From Parachitinimonas caeni (GTDB taxonomy: Bacteria > Pseudomonadota > Gammaproteobacteria > Burkholderiales > Chitinimonadaceae), in NCBI RefSeq assembly GCF_030129945.1, contig NZ_JARRAF010000005.1:124001-188000 (forward strand): a stretch of DNA of 64,000 nt, in the 5' to 3' direction. Both the position numbers and the translations under genes were made by a program. Of this stretch, positions 1 to 9,324 are shown piece by piece (within the stretch, counting starts at the first letter, position 1; every line of letters begins with the position of its first letter). The notes beneath the pieces were generated by a model. The model was not told the DNA's origin and did no database searches. It saw only the letters and a list, made by a program, of their open reading frames with translations.

Positions 1-360
1 CGGCGGGTTTTTTCTTCTGCGGTTGTCATCGTCAAGCTCATGGGTAGGGCACGAAGGCCATGTAATTGTTCTGGCTGCAAATTTACAGCGTGATCCTGAA
101 TCATCCAGCAATGCCGGTAGCGGCATCCTGTTCAAGAACCATGCCGGCTTGGCGATATTGTGGTACAAGCGGGCGCTCTTTGTCAGCCGGAAGTCGAGCA
201 GTTGCTCGGTTTTTTCTGCCGGAACAAGCAGGGCAAGAAGGGTGGAAGGCAAGCCTGGGGCGCTTCCGAGCGTGAAATCATGCGGCCTGCCACCTAATAT
301 CCCAATAGGCTGATTCGCGATTAAGCACATCTCCTTTTTAATACCCTCATCGAGGTCCTC
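1..360. other. Intergenic region before the macroglobulin gene
   Basis: I see no credible gene in this stretch. The first 15 bases, GC-rich and followed by a run of T, look like the right arm and U-tract of a rho-independent terminator whose left arm lies outside the window. A 96-codon open frame from 23 has no ribosome binding site and no recognisable protein character. A weak GAGG lies about 8 bases before the ATG at 361. Confidence 0.4.
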
Positions 361-3300
361 ATGCGCCATCTGACGCTTGCCTCTCTCGCTGTATTGGCAT
401 CCACCCGGCTCTTTGCTGCCGAAATCGAAATGTTTGCGCCTCAAGGGGCCGTCACTCAGGTGCGTCAGGTCAAGGCACGCTTTTCCGCGCCGATGGTGGT
501 GTTTGGTGAGCCACGCCTGCCCGCGCCCTTTGAAGTGAGCTGCCCGGAGAAAGGGAGCGGACGCTGGATTGACGAACGGACCTGGGTGTATGACTTTGAA
601 CGTGATGTGCCGCCGGCCGTCAGCTGCCACTTCAAACTCAAGGCCGGCCTGAAAACGCTGGCTGGCGAGGTTGTGAATACCCCGGCACCTGCCGCAGAGG
701 GGGAGGCTGCGGGAGTGGCTCGCGTCAGTACCCTCAGTTTCAGCACGGGCGGGCCGGAGGTGATCCAGCACTGGCCGCAGACCTATACCGCTATCGACGA
801 AAATCAGGCGTTTGTGTTGCGCTTTGGCGCCAGACCGACGGCTGCCAGCCTGCAGCAGAAGGCCGGCTGCCTGGTTGAGGGCGTGGGCGAGCGCATGCCT
901 ATCAAAATCCTGACTGGTAGCGAGCGGGAACGGATTCTGTCAGCGGTCTTCGGCAAAAATGGGCGACCGGACAATCTGGAAGTCGTGCGCTGCCAGCGCA
1001 CCTTACCCAACGGAGTGGGGACAACCCTGCTGCTCGATGCGGGCCTGGCAACGGCCAATGGAGCGACCTCGGCGCAGCCTAACAAGCTGGAATTCCGGGT
1101 GCGTGAACAATTTACCCTGACCCAGTATTGCGAACGTTCCAATAGCAAAGCCGGCTGTATACCGATATCCGATCTGCGCCTGCGTTTTTCCTCGCCCGTC
1201 CCTTGGGCGCAGGCACAAAAAATCGCGCTGACTACGGCAGATGGCAAAACCCGCTTCAAACCACGACGCGATGAGGAAGAGCCAGATGCCAAGTCGGTAG
1301 ACGGCATCCGCTTTGCACCGCCGTTTCCCGAGAGCGCGGTGCTCAAGTTGACGGTGCCGCCCGACTTGCGCGACGAAGAGGGGCGCAAGCTGGAAAACGC
1401 CAAGTCCTTCCCGTTGTCGATCAAGATGGATGCCTACCCGCCGCTTGCCAAGTTTGCGGCCAACTTCGGCATCATCGAACGCAATGCCGGGGCTTACCTG
1501 CCGGTTACCGTGCGGAATGTGCGGCCAGATCCCGCTGCCGAGAAACCCAAGCAGGAACGCAGCCTGCTGGGCACCCTGGCAGATGCTATCGGTTCCAGCA
1601 ACAAGGCGCCTGCTGCGCCTGCCGGGCTGCCTTACCGGATTCTGACCCTGACTTCGGATGCGGACATGATCGCCTGGTTCAAGCGGGCGCAGCGCGGGCC
1701 GGAGCAACCCAAGGAAGGCACGCCTGGCGTTACCGTGGATGCGCGCAGCTGGTCGTTATTGTCCAATCAGCCTCTGGCCAAGCCTTATCAGCTACCCGTG
1801 CCCGCTGATGACAAGCCGGCCGAGGTTATTGGCGTGCCGCTGCCCAGCTCGGGCTTGCATGTGGTGGAAGTGGAAAGCCGCCGTCTCGGCGATCGGCTGC
1901 TGGAGCCAACGGCGTCCATGTATGTATCGGCTGCGGCACTGGTGACCAATCTGGGCATCCATTTCAAGGAAGGCCAGGACAATGCGCTGGTGTGGGTGAC
2001 CACGCTCGATAAAGGCTGGCTGGTGAATGGCGCCACGGTTGCGGTGTACGACTGTAATGGCAAGCCACTGGCCAGCGGCAAAACCGACAAGACCGGCCTG
2101 TTTCAGATCGGCAAGTCTCTCGCCAGGAAAGATTGCAACCGCTTCATCATCGCCCGTGTTGGCGATGATATGGCGCTGGCTTCGTCAGACTGGGATAACG
2201 GTATCGAGCCCTGGCGCTTCAATCTGAACACCGCCTATCAGTACGGCAATCAGGATAACCGCCTGCTGTTCCATTCGATTTTCGATCGCTCCCTGCTGCG
2301 GCCGGGCGAGACCATTTCGATGAAGCATGTCGGTCGTCGTCAGAGCATGCTGGGGTTTGATCTGCTGGGGGATAACCAACAACCGAATCAGATGGCGCTG
2401 GTTCATGAAGGCTCGGGCGAGCGGGTGACGGTGCCGCTGAACTGGACCCGCAGCGCCTCGGAGGCCAAGTGGAAGATTCCCAAGGAGGCCAAGCTTGGCC
2501 GCTACGATGTGGTGCTGGAGCGAACAAAGGCCACAGGCAAGAAAGAGCCGCAAATTGAAGCCAGCTACCATGCCGGCAGCTTTACCGTGGGGGAGTTCCG
2601 GGTACCTTTGCTCAAGGGCTTCGTCAAGCCCGCGACGTCGCCGTTGATCGATGCCTCAGAGGCCAATCTGGCCTTGCAGCTGAGTTATCTGTCCGGCGGT
2701 GCCGCATCGGGTGAGCCGGTGGTGCTGCGGGGAGTCGTCCGGTCTCGTTACCTTGATTTCGATGGCTGGGACGGTTTCACCTTCAGCAATGGTGATTTGC
2801 CGCCCGATGTACTGTCCGGCGCCAGCAAGACCCGAACGGAAAACGAGGAAGGCTCGGAGGGTGTTGAAAGTGGTGAAGCCGGACCACAGGACCAGCTGCT
2901 GGAGACGCAAAAGCTGGTGCTGGATAAGAACGGTGCCGCCGTCGGCAAGCTGGTCGGCATTACCAAACAGCCGTATCCGACCGAGTTGCTGGCTGAAATG
3001 GAGTATCGCGACCCGAATGGTGAGCGCCGGACGACTTCGACGCTGGTGCCGTTATGGCCATCCGCCAATGTGACCGGGGTGCTGGTGGATGCCGAGCGCA
3101 AGTCTGGCGATGCCATGCCGATCAAGTTGGCTGTGGCCGACTTTGCAGGCAAGCCCAAACCTGGTGAAAGCGTCGAGCTGTATGCCTATCGCCGCAAGGT
3201 GATTTCGACTCGCAAGCGCATGCTGGGTGGTTTTTATTCTTACGATCATCAAACCAGCTATCAGGTACTGGGCAAGGTGTGCAGTGGCAAGACCGATAGC

Positions 3301-6108
3301 AAGGGCGTGCTGGCCTGCAGCTTCGCCAGCAAGGAAAGCGGCGACATTCTGCTGCGCGCCGTCAGCCGTGATGCGCAAGGTCGTCAGAGCGTGGCCCACA
3401 CCGAGTATTCGGTTTACGCCGGTGGCGAAAGCTGGAATGAAGTCGGCAACACCGATCGCATCGACGTGATTCCCGACAAGAAGCAGTACGAGCCAGGGCA
3501 GGTGGCCAAGCTGCAGGTCAGGATGCCTTTCCGTGAGGCGTCGGCACTGGTGACGGTCGAGCGCGAAGGCGTCATAGACAGCTTCACCACCACTCTCAAA
3601 GCAAACAGCCCGATCGTGCAGGTGCCGATCAAGGGCCACTATGCACCGAATGCGTTTATTTCTGTGTTTGTCGTGCGGGGCCGGGTCGGAGATGTTCAGC
3701 CGACCGCCATGGTCGATATGGGCCGACCCGCCTTCAAACTGGGGATTGCCGAGGTTCAGGTGGGGGGGCGTGCCAATCAGCTTGATGTGAAGTTGACGGC
3801 CGATCAGCCCGTCTACGAGACCCGTGCCAAGGCGAAGGTGAAAGTACAGGTGAAGACGGTTGATGGCCGACCGCTGCCCAAGGGTGGAGAAGTGGCCTTC
3901 GCTGCGGTGGATGAAGGCTTGCTGCAGCTGATGCCGAACGAGAGCTGGAAGCTGTTTGACGCGATGATGGCCAAGCGCCCCTACGCAGTCAAAACGGCTA
4001 CTGCGCAGATGGAGATCATCGGCAAACGCCACTTCGGCAAGAAAGCCCTGCCACCTGGTGGCGGTGGCGGTCGCTCATCCACCCGCGAGCTATTCGACAC
4101 GTTGCTGAAGTGGCAAGGCAGGGTGGTTCTGGATGACAAGGGGATGGCCGAGATCGAAGTACCGCTCAACGATTCGCTGACGGCCTTCCGTCTGGTAGCG
4201 ATTGCGACGGCGGGCAGCGACCGCTTTGGCACCGGTGAAACCAAGATCCGCAGCAATAAAGATGTGATGGTGCTGCCAGGATTGGCGCCACTGGTACGGG
4301 AGGGCGATAAGCTCGATGCCCTCTTTACCGTGCGCAATACCACCGCCAAGCCGGTCAGCCTGACGGTGAGCGCCAAAGTCACCGTACGCGGGGCGGCTAA
4401 TTTCACGCCAGAACCGCAGACGGTGGAGTTACCGGCCAACGGTGCCCGTGAGATCGCTTTTGCTTATGAGGTGCCTTTCAATGCCAGCAACCTCAGCTGG
4501 CAGGTCGAAGTGCTTGGGGCGGATGGTAAGCGTTTTGATTCGTTGAAACTGGGGCAGGCCGTCAGCGCTGCGGTGCCGGTCAGAGTCTGGCAGGCCAATT
4601 TGTCCCAGCTTGATGGCGAAAGCAGCCTGAAGGTTGAACGGCCTGCCGATGCGCTGCCCGGCCGGGGCGAGGTGCGGATCGGCTTGTCACCCAGCCTGGT
4701 CAATATCGGGTTGGAAGGGGTCGATCGCTATATGCGCAACTACCCTTACGTCTGCCTTGAGCAGAAGACGTCGAAAGCGATTGCCCTGCGCGATAAAGAT
4801 CTGTGGATCGACATTACCCGCCGTCTGCCGATCTACATCGACGACGATGGCCTGGCAACTTACTTCCCACGCACCGGGCGAGGGAGTGACACGCTGACGG
4901 CTTACTTCCTCTCGATTGCGGCGGAAGCAGGTTGGGAGATTCCGAATGATTCGAAAGAACGGCTGTTGGCGGGCCTGACGGCATTTGCCGAAGGCCGTCT
5001 GGAACGCAAGCTCTACGAGTGGGATCTGCGCAGCCGAAGCGCCCGTCAGCTGGCTGCGGTGGCCGCCCTGGCCCGCCACGGTGCTGCGCGACCAAAGCTG
5101 CTCGAATCGATTGTGATCGAACCGAATCGTTGGCAGACCGGGGCTGTGCTCGACTGGCTGGCCATCTTGCAATACAGCAAAGATTGGCCCAATCGTGCCA
5201 ACCTGATCAAAGCCGCCGAGCAGGTGTTGTGGGGGCGACTGGATCTCTCGGGCACGGTCGCACGTTTCTCGACAGAGCGCGACGATTACTGGTGGTGGCT
5301 GATGCAATCCCCCGACGCCAACGCCGTGCAGGCACTGCTGTATGCCGTCAACTCCGACAGCTTCAAGGCCGATGCCGGCAAGCTGGCGCGTGGCGCCCTG
5401 GCACGCCAGCGTGAGGGGCACTGGAATACCACACTGGCCAACGTCTGGGGGGTGGTGGCGATGGATCGCTTTGCCAAAGTATTCGAAAAAGTGCCGGTTG
5501 CTGGCGTGACCTCGGCCAGTCTGGGCGGCAAGAGTGACAACCTGAACTGGACCAACAAGCCAGAGGGCGGATCGCTGGTGCTGCCGTGGCCCGACAAGCC
5601 GGGAGCCCTGGCCGTGAGCCACCAGGGGGCTGGCAAGCCATGGGCAATGGTACAAAGTCGAGTGGCCATGCAACTGAAAGAGCCTTTCTCCGCCGGGTTC
5701 AGCGTCAAAAAGACGATCACTGCTGTCGAAGCGGCTGGCACTGGTTATTCGCGAGGCGATGTCTGGAGAGTGAAGCTCGATTTCACTGCACAGGCAGACA
5801 TGACCTGGGTTGTCGTCAATGACCCGATCCCGGCTGGCGCCACTTTGCTCAATCGAGGTTACGGCGGCGACTCTGCCATTCTTGGCGCTGCCGAGACCCG
5901 CACAGGGGCCTGGCCAACCTTTGAAGAGCGGGCATTTGATGGGTATCGCGCGTACTACGAGTACCTGCCCAAAGGCAGTCATAGCATTGAATACACCGTG
6001 CGTCTGAACAACCGTGGCAACTTCAACTTGCCGCCAACTCGGATAGAGGCCATGTACTCGCCAGAAACTTTCGGCGAAAATCCCAACCCGAACTGGCAAG
6101 TCAAGTAG
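361..6108 (+). CDS. Alpha-2-macroglobulin family protein with thioester
   Basis: A very large (1915 aa) envelope protein of the bacterial alpha-2-macroglobulin (YfhM/MagD-like) family. Such proteins are thought to trap foreign proteases in the periplasm. The N-terminus is a Sec signal peptide (hydrophobic stretch, LFAA cleavage site near residue 20) with no lipobox, unlike E. coli YfhM, which is a lipoprotein. The thioester motif CLEQ is at residues 1465-1468 (YPYVCLEQKTSK), so the reactive thioester is predicted intact. A Gly-rich GGGGGR linker lies near residue 1240, in the bait-region neighbourhood. The usual partner pbpC is absent; a small lipoprotein gene follows at 107 bp. Family assignment is confident, the protease-trap role is by homology. 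Confidence 0.93.
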   Translation: MRHLTLASLAVLASTRLFAAEIEMFAPQGAVTQVRQVKARFSAPMVVFGEPRLPAPFEVSCPEKGSGRWIDERTWVYDFERDVPPAVSCHFKLKAGLKTLAGEVVNTPAPAAEGEAAGVARVSTLSFSTGGPEVIQHWPQTYTAIDENQAFVLRFGARPTAASLQQKAGCLVEGVGERMPIKILTGSERERILSAVFGKNGRPDNLEVVRCQRTLPNGVGTTLLLDAGLATANGATSAQPNKLEFRVREQFTLTQYCERSNSKAGCIPISDLRLRFSSPVPWAQAQKIALTTADGKTRFKPRRDEEEPDAKSVDGIRFAPPFPESAVLKLTVPPDLRDEEGRKLENAKSFPLSIKMDAYPPLAKFAANFGIIERNAGAYLPVTVRNVRPDPAAEKPKQERSLLGTLADAIGSSNKAPAAPAGLPYRILTLTSDADMIAWFKRAQRGPEQPKEGTPGVTVDARSWSLLSNQPLAKPYQLPVPADDKPAEVIGVPLPSSGLHVVEVESRRLGDRLLEPTASMYVSAAALVTNLGIHFKEGQDNALVWVTTLDKGWLVNGATVAVYDCNGKPLASGKTDKTGLFQIGKSLARKDCNRFIIARVGDDMALASSDWDNGIEPWRFNLNTAYQYGNQDNRLLFHSIFDRSLLRPGETISMKHVGRRQSMLGFDLLGDNQQPNQMALVHEGSGERVTVPLNWTRSASEAKWKIPKEAKLGRYDVVLERTKATGKKEPQIEASYHAGSFTVGEFRVPLLKGFVKPATSPLIDASEANLALQLSYLSGGAASGEPVVLRGVVRSRYLDFDGWDGFTFSNGDLPPDVLSGASKTRTENEEGSEGVESGEAGPQDQLLETQKLVLDKNGAAVGKLVGITKQPYPTELLAEMEYRDPNGERRTTSTLVPLWPSANVTGVLVDAERKSGDAMPIKLAVADFAGKPKPGESVELYAYRRKVISTRKRMLGGFYSYDHQTSYQVLGKVCSGKTDSKGVLACSFASKESGDILLRAVSRDAQGRQSVAHTEYSVYAGGESWNEVGNTDRIDVIPDKKQYEPGQVAKLQVRMPFREASALVTVEREGVIDSFTTTLKANSPIVQVPIKGHYAPNAFISVFVVRGRVGDVQPTAMVDMGRPAFKLGIAEVQVGGRANQLDVKLTADQPVYETRAKAKVKVQVKTVDGRPLPKGGEVAFAAVDEGLLQLMPNESWKLFDAMMAKRPYAVKTATAQMEIIGKRHFGKKALPPGGGGGRSSTRELFDTLLKWQGRVVLDDKGMAEIEVPLNDSLTAFRLVAIATAGSDRFGTGETKIRSNKDVMVLPGLAPLVREGDKLDALFTVRNTTAKPVSLTVSAKVTVRGAANFTPEPQTVELPANGAREIAFAYEVPFNASNLSWQVEVLGADGKRFDSLKLGQAVSAAVPVRVWQANLSQLDGESSLKVERPADALPGRGEVRIGLSPSLVNIGLEGVDRYMRNYPYVCLEQKTSKAIALRDKDLWIDITRRLPIYIDDDGLATYFPRTGRGSDTLTAYFLSIAAEAGWEIPNDSKERLLAGLTAFAEGRLERKLYEWDLRSRSARQLAAVAALARHGAARPKLLESIVIEPNRWQTGAVLDWLAILQYSKDWPNRANLIKAAEQVLWGRLDLSGTVARFSTERDDYWWWLMQSPDANAVQALLYAVNSDSFKADAGKLARGALARQREGHWNTTLANVWGVVAMDRFAKVFEKVPVAGVTSASLGGKSDNLNWTNKPEGGSLVLPWPDKPGALAVSHQGAGKPWAMVQSRVAMQLKEPFSAGFSVKKTITAVEAAGTGYSRGDVWRVKLDFTAQADMTWVVVNDPIPAGATLLNRGYGGDSAILGAAETRTGAWPTFEERAFDGYRAYYEYLPKGSHSIEYTVRLNNRGNFNLPPTRIEAMYSPETFGENPNPNWQVK

Positions 6109-6214
6109 CTTTTGTACATACAATGAAACAAAACCCAGCTGCTTCTTTTGCAACAAGCGATAGGTTCGGCGTGGCGAAAGTGCAGACTTTCCAGGCGCCA
6201 GGCATGAAAATCGT

Positions 6215-6592
6215 ATGATCAAACATCTAGTCTGGATCGGATTGTTACTAGGCCTCACTGGCTGCGAACGTCTCAATGACATCGCCAATCAGGCCAAAGC
6301 CAACGGCAAGGCCGTTGGCGCGGCCTGCCGTCATAGCGGCAGGGCGTTGGAGGATTGCTATCGGCGCAATCCCCGCATCGCCAAGGCTGACATCTATGCA
6401 GGCTGGAAAGAGATGAACGAGTACATGCTGACCAAGAAGATCGAAGTCGTGCCGCCGCCAGAAGATCCCGAGCCTATCAAGAAGGCCAAGAAATCTGTGC
6501 CGACGGTCGAGATCGGCGGTGGTGAGACAGCTGGCGCAGACAAGCCCTCGGGCGAGCCGGACAAAGCCAAAGCACACGGCGCCGCTGAATAG
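6215..6592 (+). CDS. Small putative lipoprotein
   Basis: A 125-aa protein of unknown function. Its first 18 residues form a lipoprotein signal peptide with lipobox LTGC (Cys18), so it should be lipidated and anchored in the membrane. After the Cys comes a short helical segment with two further Cys residues (CRHSGRALEDC) that could form a disulfide. The rest is Lys/Glu/Pro-rich with a Gly/Ala-rich tail and looks disordered. It lies 107 bp behind the macroglobulin gene on the same strand and may be co-transcribed and assist it in the envelope, which is inference from position only. Confidence 0.7.
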   Translation: MIKHLVWIGLLLGLTGCERLNDIANQAKANGKAVGAACRHSGRALEDCYRRNPRIAKADIYAGWKEMNEYMLTKKIEVVPPPEDPEPIKKAKKSVPTVEIGGGETAGADKPSGEPDKAKAHGAAE

Positions 6593-6621
6593 CAGAACAG
6601 CAGTTGGATCATTGCACTATG

Positions 6622-6656
6622 CAGCGTAGAGTCCCGGTCGTATCTGGGCTACGCTG
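6622..6656 (+). terminator. Possible stem-loop terminator
   Basis: CAGCGTAG pairs with CTACGCTG, extended by an inner CCC/GGG, in the gap between the lipoprotein gene and the Crp-family gene. It has no clear U-tract, so it may be a structural barrier or an attenuator and not a rho-independent terminator. Confidence 0.4.
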
Positions 6657-6676
6657 TTCCCTATCAAACCAAAGCG

Positions 6677-7357
6677 ATGGAGGGCCGCATCAGCGGCATG
6701 CGTATGGCAGCATCTCTTAAGCAGATCCCCCTGTTTTCCGGTCTCTCAGATGAAGAGTTTGCCAAGATCGAGGCATCCTCAAGTACCAAGACATACAACA
6801 AGGGCACCATCATCATCAACGAAGGCGACTCAGGCACTTCGATGTATATGCTGCTGTCCGGTCGGGTCAAAGTGTTTGTGTCCGATCAGCATGGCAAAGA
6901 ATACATCCTGGCCGTACTGGGACCAGGCGAGTACGTTGGCGAGCTAGCCTTGCTGGACGATGAGCCGCGTACTGCCTCGGTAGAAACAGAAGAGCAATCA
7001 ACCTTTCTGGTAATCCAGAAAGACGATTTCCTGAAGTTGGTGGCAGCGCATTCTGACTTGCAGTTCAAGTTGATGCTGAACCTGGTTGGGCGGGTTCGCA
7101 GTCTGACCGAAGCCGTCAAAAACCTCGCTTTGCGTGATGTTTATGGACGTGTTCGCCTGCTGCTCGAAGACATCGCAGTGAATCGCGATGGTGTTGTGAT
7201 CGTTGAGGAGCCTTTGACCCAACAAGCGATTGCCGACCGCGTCGGCTCCTCACGCGAGATGGTGGCGCGGATCATGAAAGAGTTGGTATATGGCGGCTAT
7301 GTGAGAATCGAGAACAAACGCCTCATCATTCTCAACAAATTGCCAGAAAATTTCTAA
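6677..7357 (+). CDS. Crp/Fnr-family transcriptional regulator
   Basis: A 226-aa regulator with an N-terminal cyclic-nucleotide-binding beta-roll and a C-terminal winged helix-turn-helix. The phosphate-binding-cassette-like stretch GELALLDDEPRTASV (about residues 92-106) resembles the cNMP-binding consensus more than FNR. FNR-type N-terminal cysteines are absent. The recognition helix region is LTQQAIADRVGSSREMVARI (about 180-199). An internal ATG at 6698 has a GGAGG upstream and could be the true start, giving MRMAASLKQ. The gene stands alone and is followed by a strong terminator. The ligand and targets cannot be told from sequence. Confidence 0.88.
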   Translation: MEGRISGMRMAASLKQIPLFSGLSDEEFAKIEASSSTKTYNKGTIIINEGDSGTSMYMLLSGRVKVFVSDQHGKEYILAVLGPGEYVGELALLDDEPRTASVETEEQSTFLVIQKDDFLKLVAAHSDLQFKLMLNLVGRVRSLTEAVKNLALRDVYGRVRLLLEDIAVNRDGVVIVEEPLTQQAIADRVGSSREMVARIMKELVYGGYVRIENKRLIILNKLPENF

Positions 7358-7408
7358 GCATCTGGCAAGGGGCTAAGTCGCCCCCTGACGCAAAAAAGCA
7401 ACATGACA

Positions 7409-7440
7409 AACAGCCGGTTTTGATACCGGCTGTTTGTTTA
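7409..7440 (+). terminator. Rho-independent terminator after crp-family gene
   Basis: AACAGCCGGT and ACCGGCTGTT form a perfect 10-bp stem around a TTTGAT loop, followed by TGTTT. It ends the Crp-family transcript 52 bases after its stop. Confidence 0.85.
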
Positions 7441-7500
7441 TGGGCCTAACAATCCAAGCGGGCATCAGCCTGCAATGAATCACTGGCAGTAATCAGCCCC

Positions 7501-7917
7501 TCACACCTCAATAACCTCGAAGTCGTGAGTGATTTCTGCCGTCTTACCGAGCATGATCGACGCAGAGCAGTATTTTTCCGCAGACAGCTGAATGGCCCTC
7601 TCTACGGCCTCGTGCTTGAGTCCACGACCGCTGACGCGAAAGTGGAAATGAATCCGGGTAAAAACCTTGGGTTCGGTGTCGGCACGATCTGCGGCGACCG
7701 CCACTTCGCAATCCGACACGTTATGCCTGCCCTTCTTCAGGATGTGGACGACATCAAAGGCCGTACAACCTGCGGTACCCATCAATACCATTTCCATCGG
7801 TCTGAGGCCGAGATTCCGGCCTCCGCTGTCGGGTGGGCCATCCATCAAAACGGCATGGCCGCTCTCACTCATCCCCAGAAAACTGGCTTCTTCTATCCAC
7901 TTGACTCTTGTTTTCAT
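7501..7917 (-). CDS. OsmC family peroxiredoxin-like protein
   Basis: A 138-aa OsmC/Ohr-superfamily protein of the YhfA-like branch. Members of the superfamily reduce organic hydroperoxides with paired cysteines. The two conserved cysteines are present in GTAGCTAFDV and EKYCSASIML. I place the start at 7917 (MKTRVKWIEE); a longer in-frame start 14 codons upstream adds residues that do not fit the family. The gene converges on the Crp-family gene, with the terminator between them. The substrate is unknown; YhfA-like proteins are less well characterised than Ohr. Confidence 0.88.
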   Translation of the reverse strand: MKTRVKWIEEASFLGMSESGHAVLMDGPPDSGGRNLGLRPMEMVLMGTAGCTAFDVVHILKKGRHNVSDCEVAVAADRADTEPKVFTRIHFHFRVSGRGLKHEAVERAIQLSAEKYCSASIMLGKTAEITHDFEVIEV

Positions 7918-8093
7918 GCTGACTGATCTCTTGATTGAAAAGTGCAAAAATTGCGGCAATGCGACATTTGCGGCATGGCCTTCGTCATTCTCATGTGGAG
8001 TGTAATGGCAAAATTTCTAGAGTTATTCACCTATTTTTGCAAAGGTCTTTTGTTTGCTTGTTGGATTTTATACTGCGCCGCACAAAAAATTGC

Positions 8094-8122
8094 TTGCAAT
8101 CTTTGCAGTGCAACGGCATAAT
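8094..8122 (+). promoter_or_regulatory. Sigma70-type promoter for a candidate sRNA
   Basis: TTGCAA (8094-8099) and CATAAT (8117-8122) are separated by exactly 17 bases. The predicted start near 8129 precedes a strong terminator at 8202-8233 with no open frame between. Confidence 0.5.
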
Positions 8123-8128
8123 TGGTTC

Positions 8129-8233
8129 TGCATTAGGGCATTGCACGCAATGTGAGTGCTTTGATGTTGTCTCCTCCATCCTCCTTCTTTGGTGGAATTC
8201 TGCGCAACCCCAAAATCGGTTGCGCTTTTTTTT
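8129..8233 (+). ncRNA. Candidate small regulatory RNA upstream of rplM
   Basis: I predict an RNA of about 105 nt. A 17-bp-spaced promoter lies just upstream and an 8-bp GC-rich terminator with eight U residues closes it. No start codon with a ribosome binding site lies inside. The middle contains two C-rich single-stranded-looking motifs, CTCCTCC (8171-8177) and CCTCC (8180-8184). These are complementary to Shine-Dalgarno sequences, a feature of base-pairing sRNAs. I do not recognise an Rfam family. It could instead be a terminated leader of rplM, although rplM has its own promoter at 8305. Confidence 0.45.
8202..8233 (+). terminator. Rho-independent terminator of the candidate sRNA
   Basis: GCGCAACC (8202-8209) pairs with GGTTGCGC (8218-8225) around an 8-base loop, followed by eight T. 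It lies 140 bases before rplM and is not behind any annotated rightward gene. Confidence 0.8.
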
Positions 8234-8304
8234 GCCTGTTCCACACAAATTCGAGTGATCTGCAGGATGATTCTGGGCGGTAAGAACGAATCGACCAAAG
8301 GCGT

Positions 8305-8334
8305 TTGACACCGGCTTGCCGATTCCCATAGAAT
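8305..8334 (+). promoter_or_regulatory. Promoter of rplM-rpsI
   Basis: TTGACA (8305-8310) and TAGAAT (8329-8334) with an 18-base spacer lie 40 bases before rplM. This is a near-consensus sigma70 promoter suited to a ribosomal protein operon. Confidence 0.65.
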
Positions 8335-8373
8335 TACCGACTTTCCGAAAATTGAACAACTGGAAGAGCAGTC

Positions 8374-8802
8374 ATGAAAACCTTTTCTGCCAAGCCGCAT
8401 GAGGTCAAGCGCGACTGGTACGTGATCGACGCGTCCGATAAAGTTCTGGGCCGTCTCGCTGCCGAAGTTGCTCGCCGCCTGCGTGGTAAGCACAAGCCTG
8501 AATACACCCCTCACGTTGATACCGGTGATTTCATCGTTATCGTTAACGCAGGCAAGCTGCGTGTGACGGGTGATAAAGCACAAAGCAAGAAGTACTTCCG
8601 CCACTCGGGTTACCCCGGCGGTATCTACGAGCGTACTTTCAACGAAATGCAGCAGAAGTTTCCTGAGCGCCTGATCGAAAAGGCTGTAAAGGGCATGTTG
8701 CCGAAGGGCCCGCTTGGTTATGCGATGCTCAAGAAGCTCAAGGTTTACGCGAGCTCCGAGCACCCGCACTCGGCTCAGCAGCCTAAAGTTCTGGATATCT
8801 GA
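8374..8802 (+). CDS. rplM: 50S ribosomal protein L13
   Basis: Large-subunit ribosomal protein L13, 142 aa, the normal bacterial length. Recognisable family blocks are the N-terminal [20 protein letters not shown], the [20 protein letters not shown] region, and [10 protein letters not shown]. It binds 23S rRNA early in 50S assembly. GGAAGAGC precedes the ATG. It is followed 11 bases later by rpsI, the near-universal pairing in bacteria, and is driven by the promoter at 8305. Confidence 0.98.
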   Translation: MKTFSAKPHEVKRDWYVIDASDKVLGRLAAEVARRLRGKHKPEYTPHVDTGDFIVIVNAGKLRVTGDKAQSKKYFRHSGYPGGIYERTFNEMQQKFPERLIEKAVKGMLPKGPLGYAMLKKLKVYASSEHPHSAQQPKVLDI

Positions 8803-8813
8803 GGATAATTATC

Positions 8814-9206
8814 ATGGTAGGCAAGTACTACTACGGCACTGGCCGTCGCAAGAGCGCCGTTGCTCGTGTGTTTTTGGCCAAGGGCAGTGGCAAGATCACT
8901 GTTAATGGCAAGCCTGTTGACGAGTTTTTCTCTCGTGAAACTGGTCGTATGATTTGTCGTCAGCCTCTGCTGATCACCGACAACCTTGAGTCGTTCGACA
9001 TCCTTGTCAACGTAACAGGTGGTGGTGAATCTGGCCAAGCTGGTGCAGTTCGTCATGGCATTACCCGTGCTTTGATCGACTACGATACTGGTCTAAAGCC
9101 AACTCTGTCGCACGCTGGTTTTGTTACACGTGATGCCCGTGAAGTTGAGCGTAAAAAGGTTGGTCTGCACAAGGCCCGCCGTCGCAAGCAGTTCTCGAAG
9201 CGTTAA
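8814..9206 (+). CDS. rpsI: 30S ribosomal protein S9
   Basis: Small-subunit ribosomal protein S9, 130 aa. The N-terminal [17 protein letters not shown] and the basic C-terminal tail [11 protein letters not shown] (which reaches the P-site tRNA) are both intact. It is co-transcribed with rplM (11-base gap, GAGG ribosome binding site) and the pair is closed by the hairpin at 9236. Confidence 0.98.
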   Translation: MVGKYYYGTGRRKSAVARVFLAKGSGKITVNGKPVDEFFSRETGRMICRQPLLITDNLESFDILVNVTGGGESGQAGAVRHGITRALIDYDTGLKPTLSHAGFVTRDAREVERKKVGLHKARRRKQFSKR

Positions 9207-9235
9207 TTACACGTCTTTCAGACTGCCTTCCCGGA

Positions 9236-9267
9236 AAGCCGCCACAGCTATGTGGCGGCTTTTTGTT
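9236..9267 (+). terminator. Terminator of the rplM-rpsI operon
   Basis: AAGCCGCCACA and TGTGGCGGCTT form an 11-bp stem around a short GCTA loop, followed by a T-rich tail (TTTTTGTTT). It begins 30 bases after rpsI. Confidence 0.9.
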
Positions 9268-9324
9268 TATGTGCTGCCGATGAGTCGGCTATTATTTGCT
9301 GTTGGCTGTGCAGGAGAGAGCAAA

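Noticed and set aside
23-313. A 96-codon open frame at the window start
   Set aside because: No ribosome binding site, no family features and a Ser/Arg-rich random composition.
4687-6288. A 533-codon open frame antisense to the macroglobulin gene
   Set aside because: It is a by-product of high GC and codon bias in the real gene; it has no family features or ribosome binding site.
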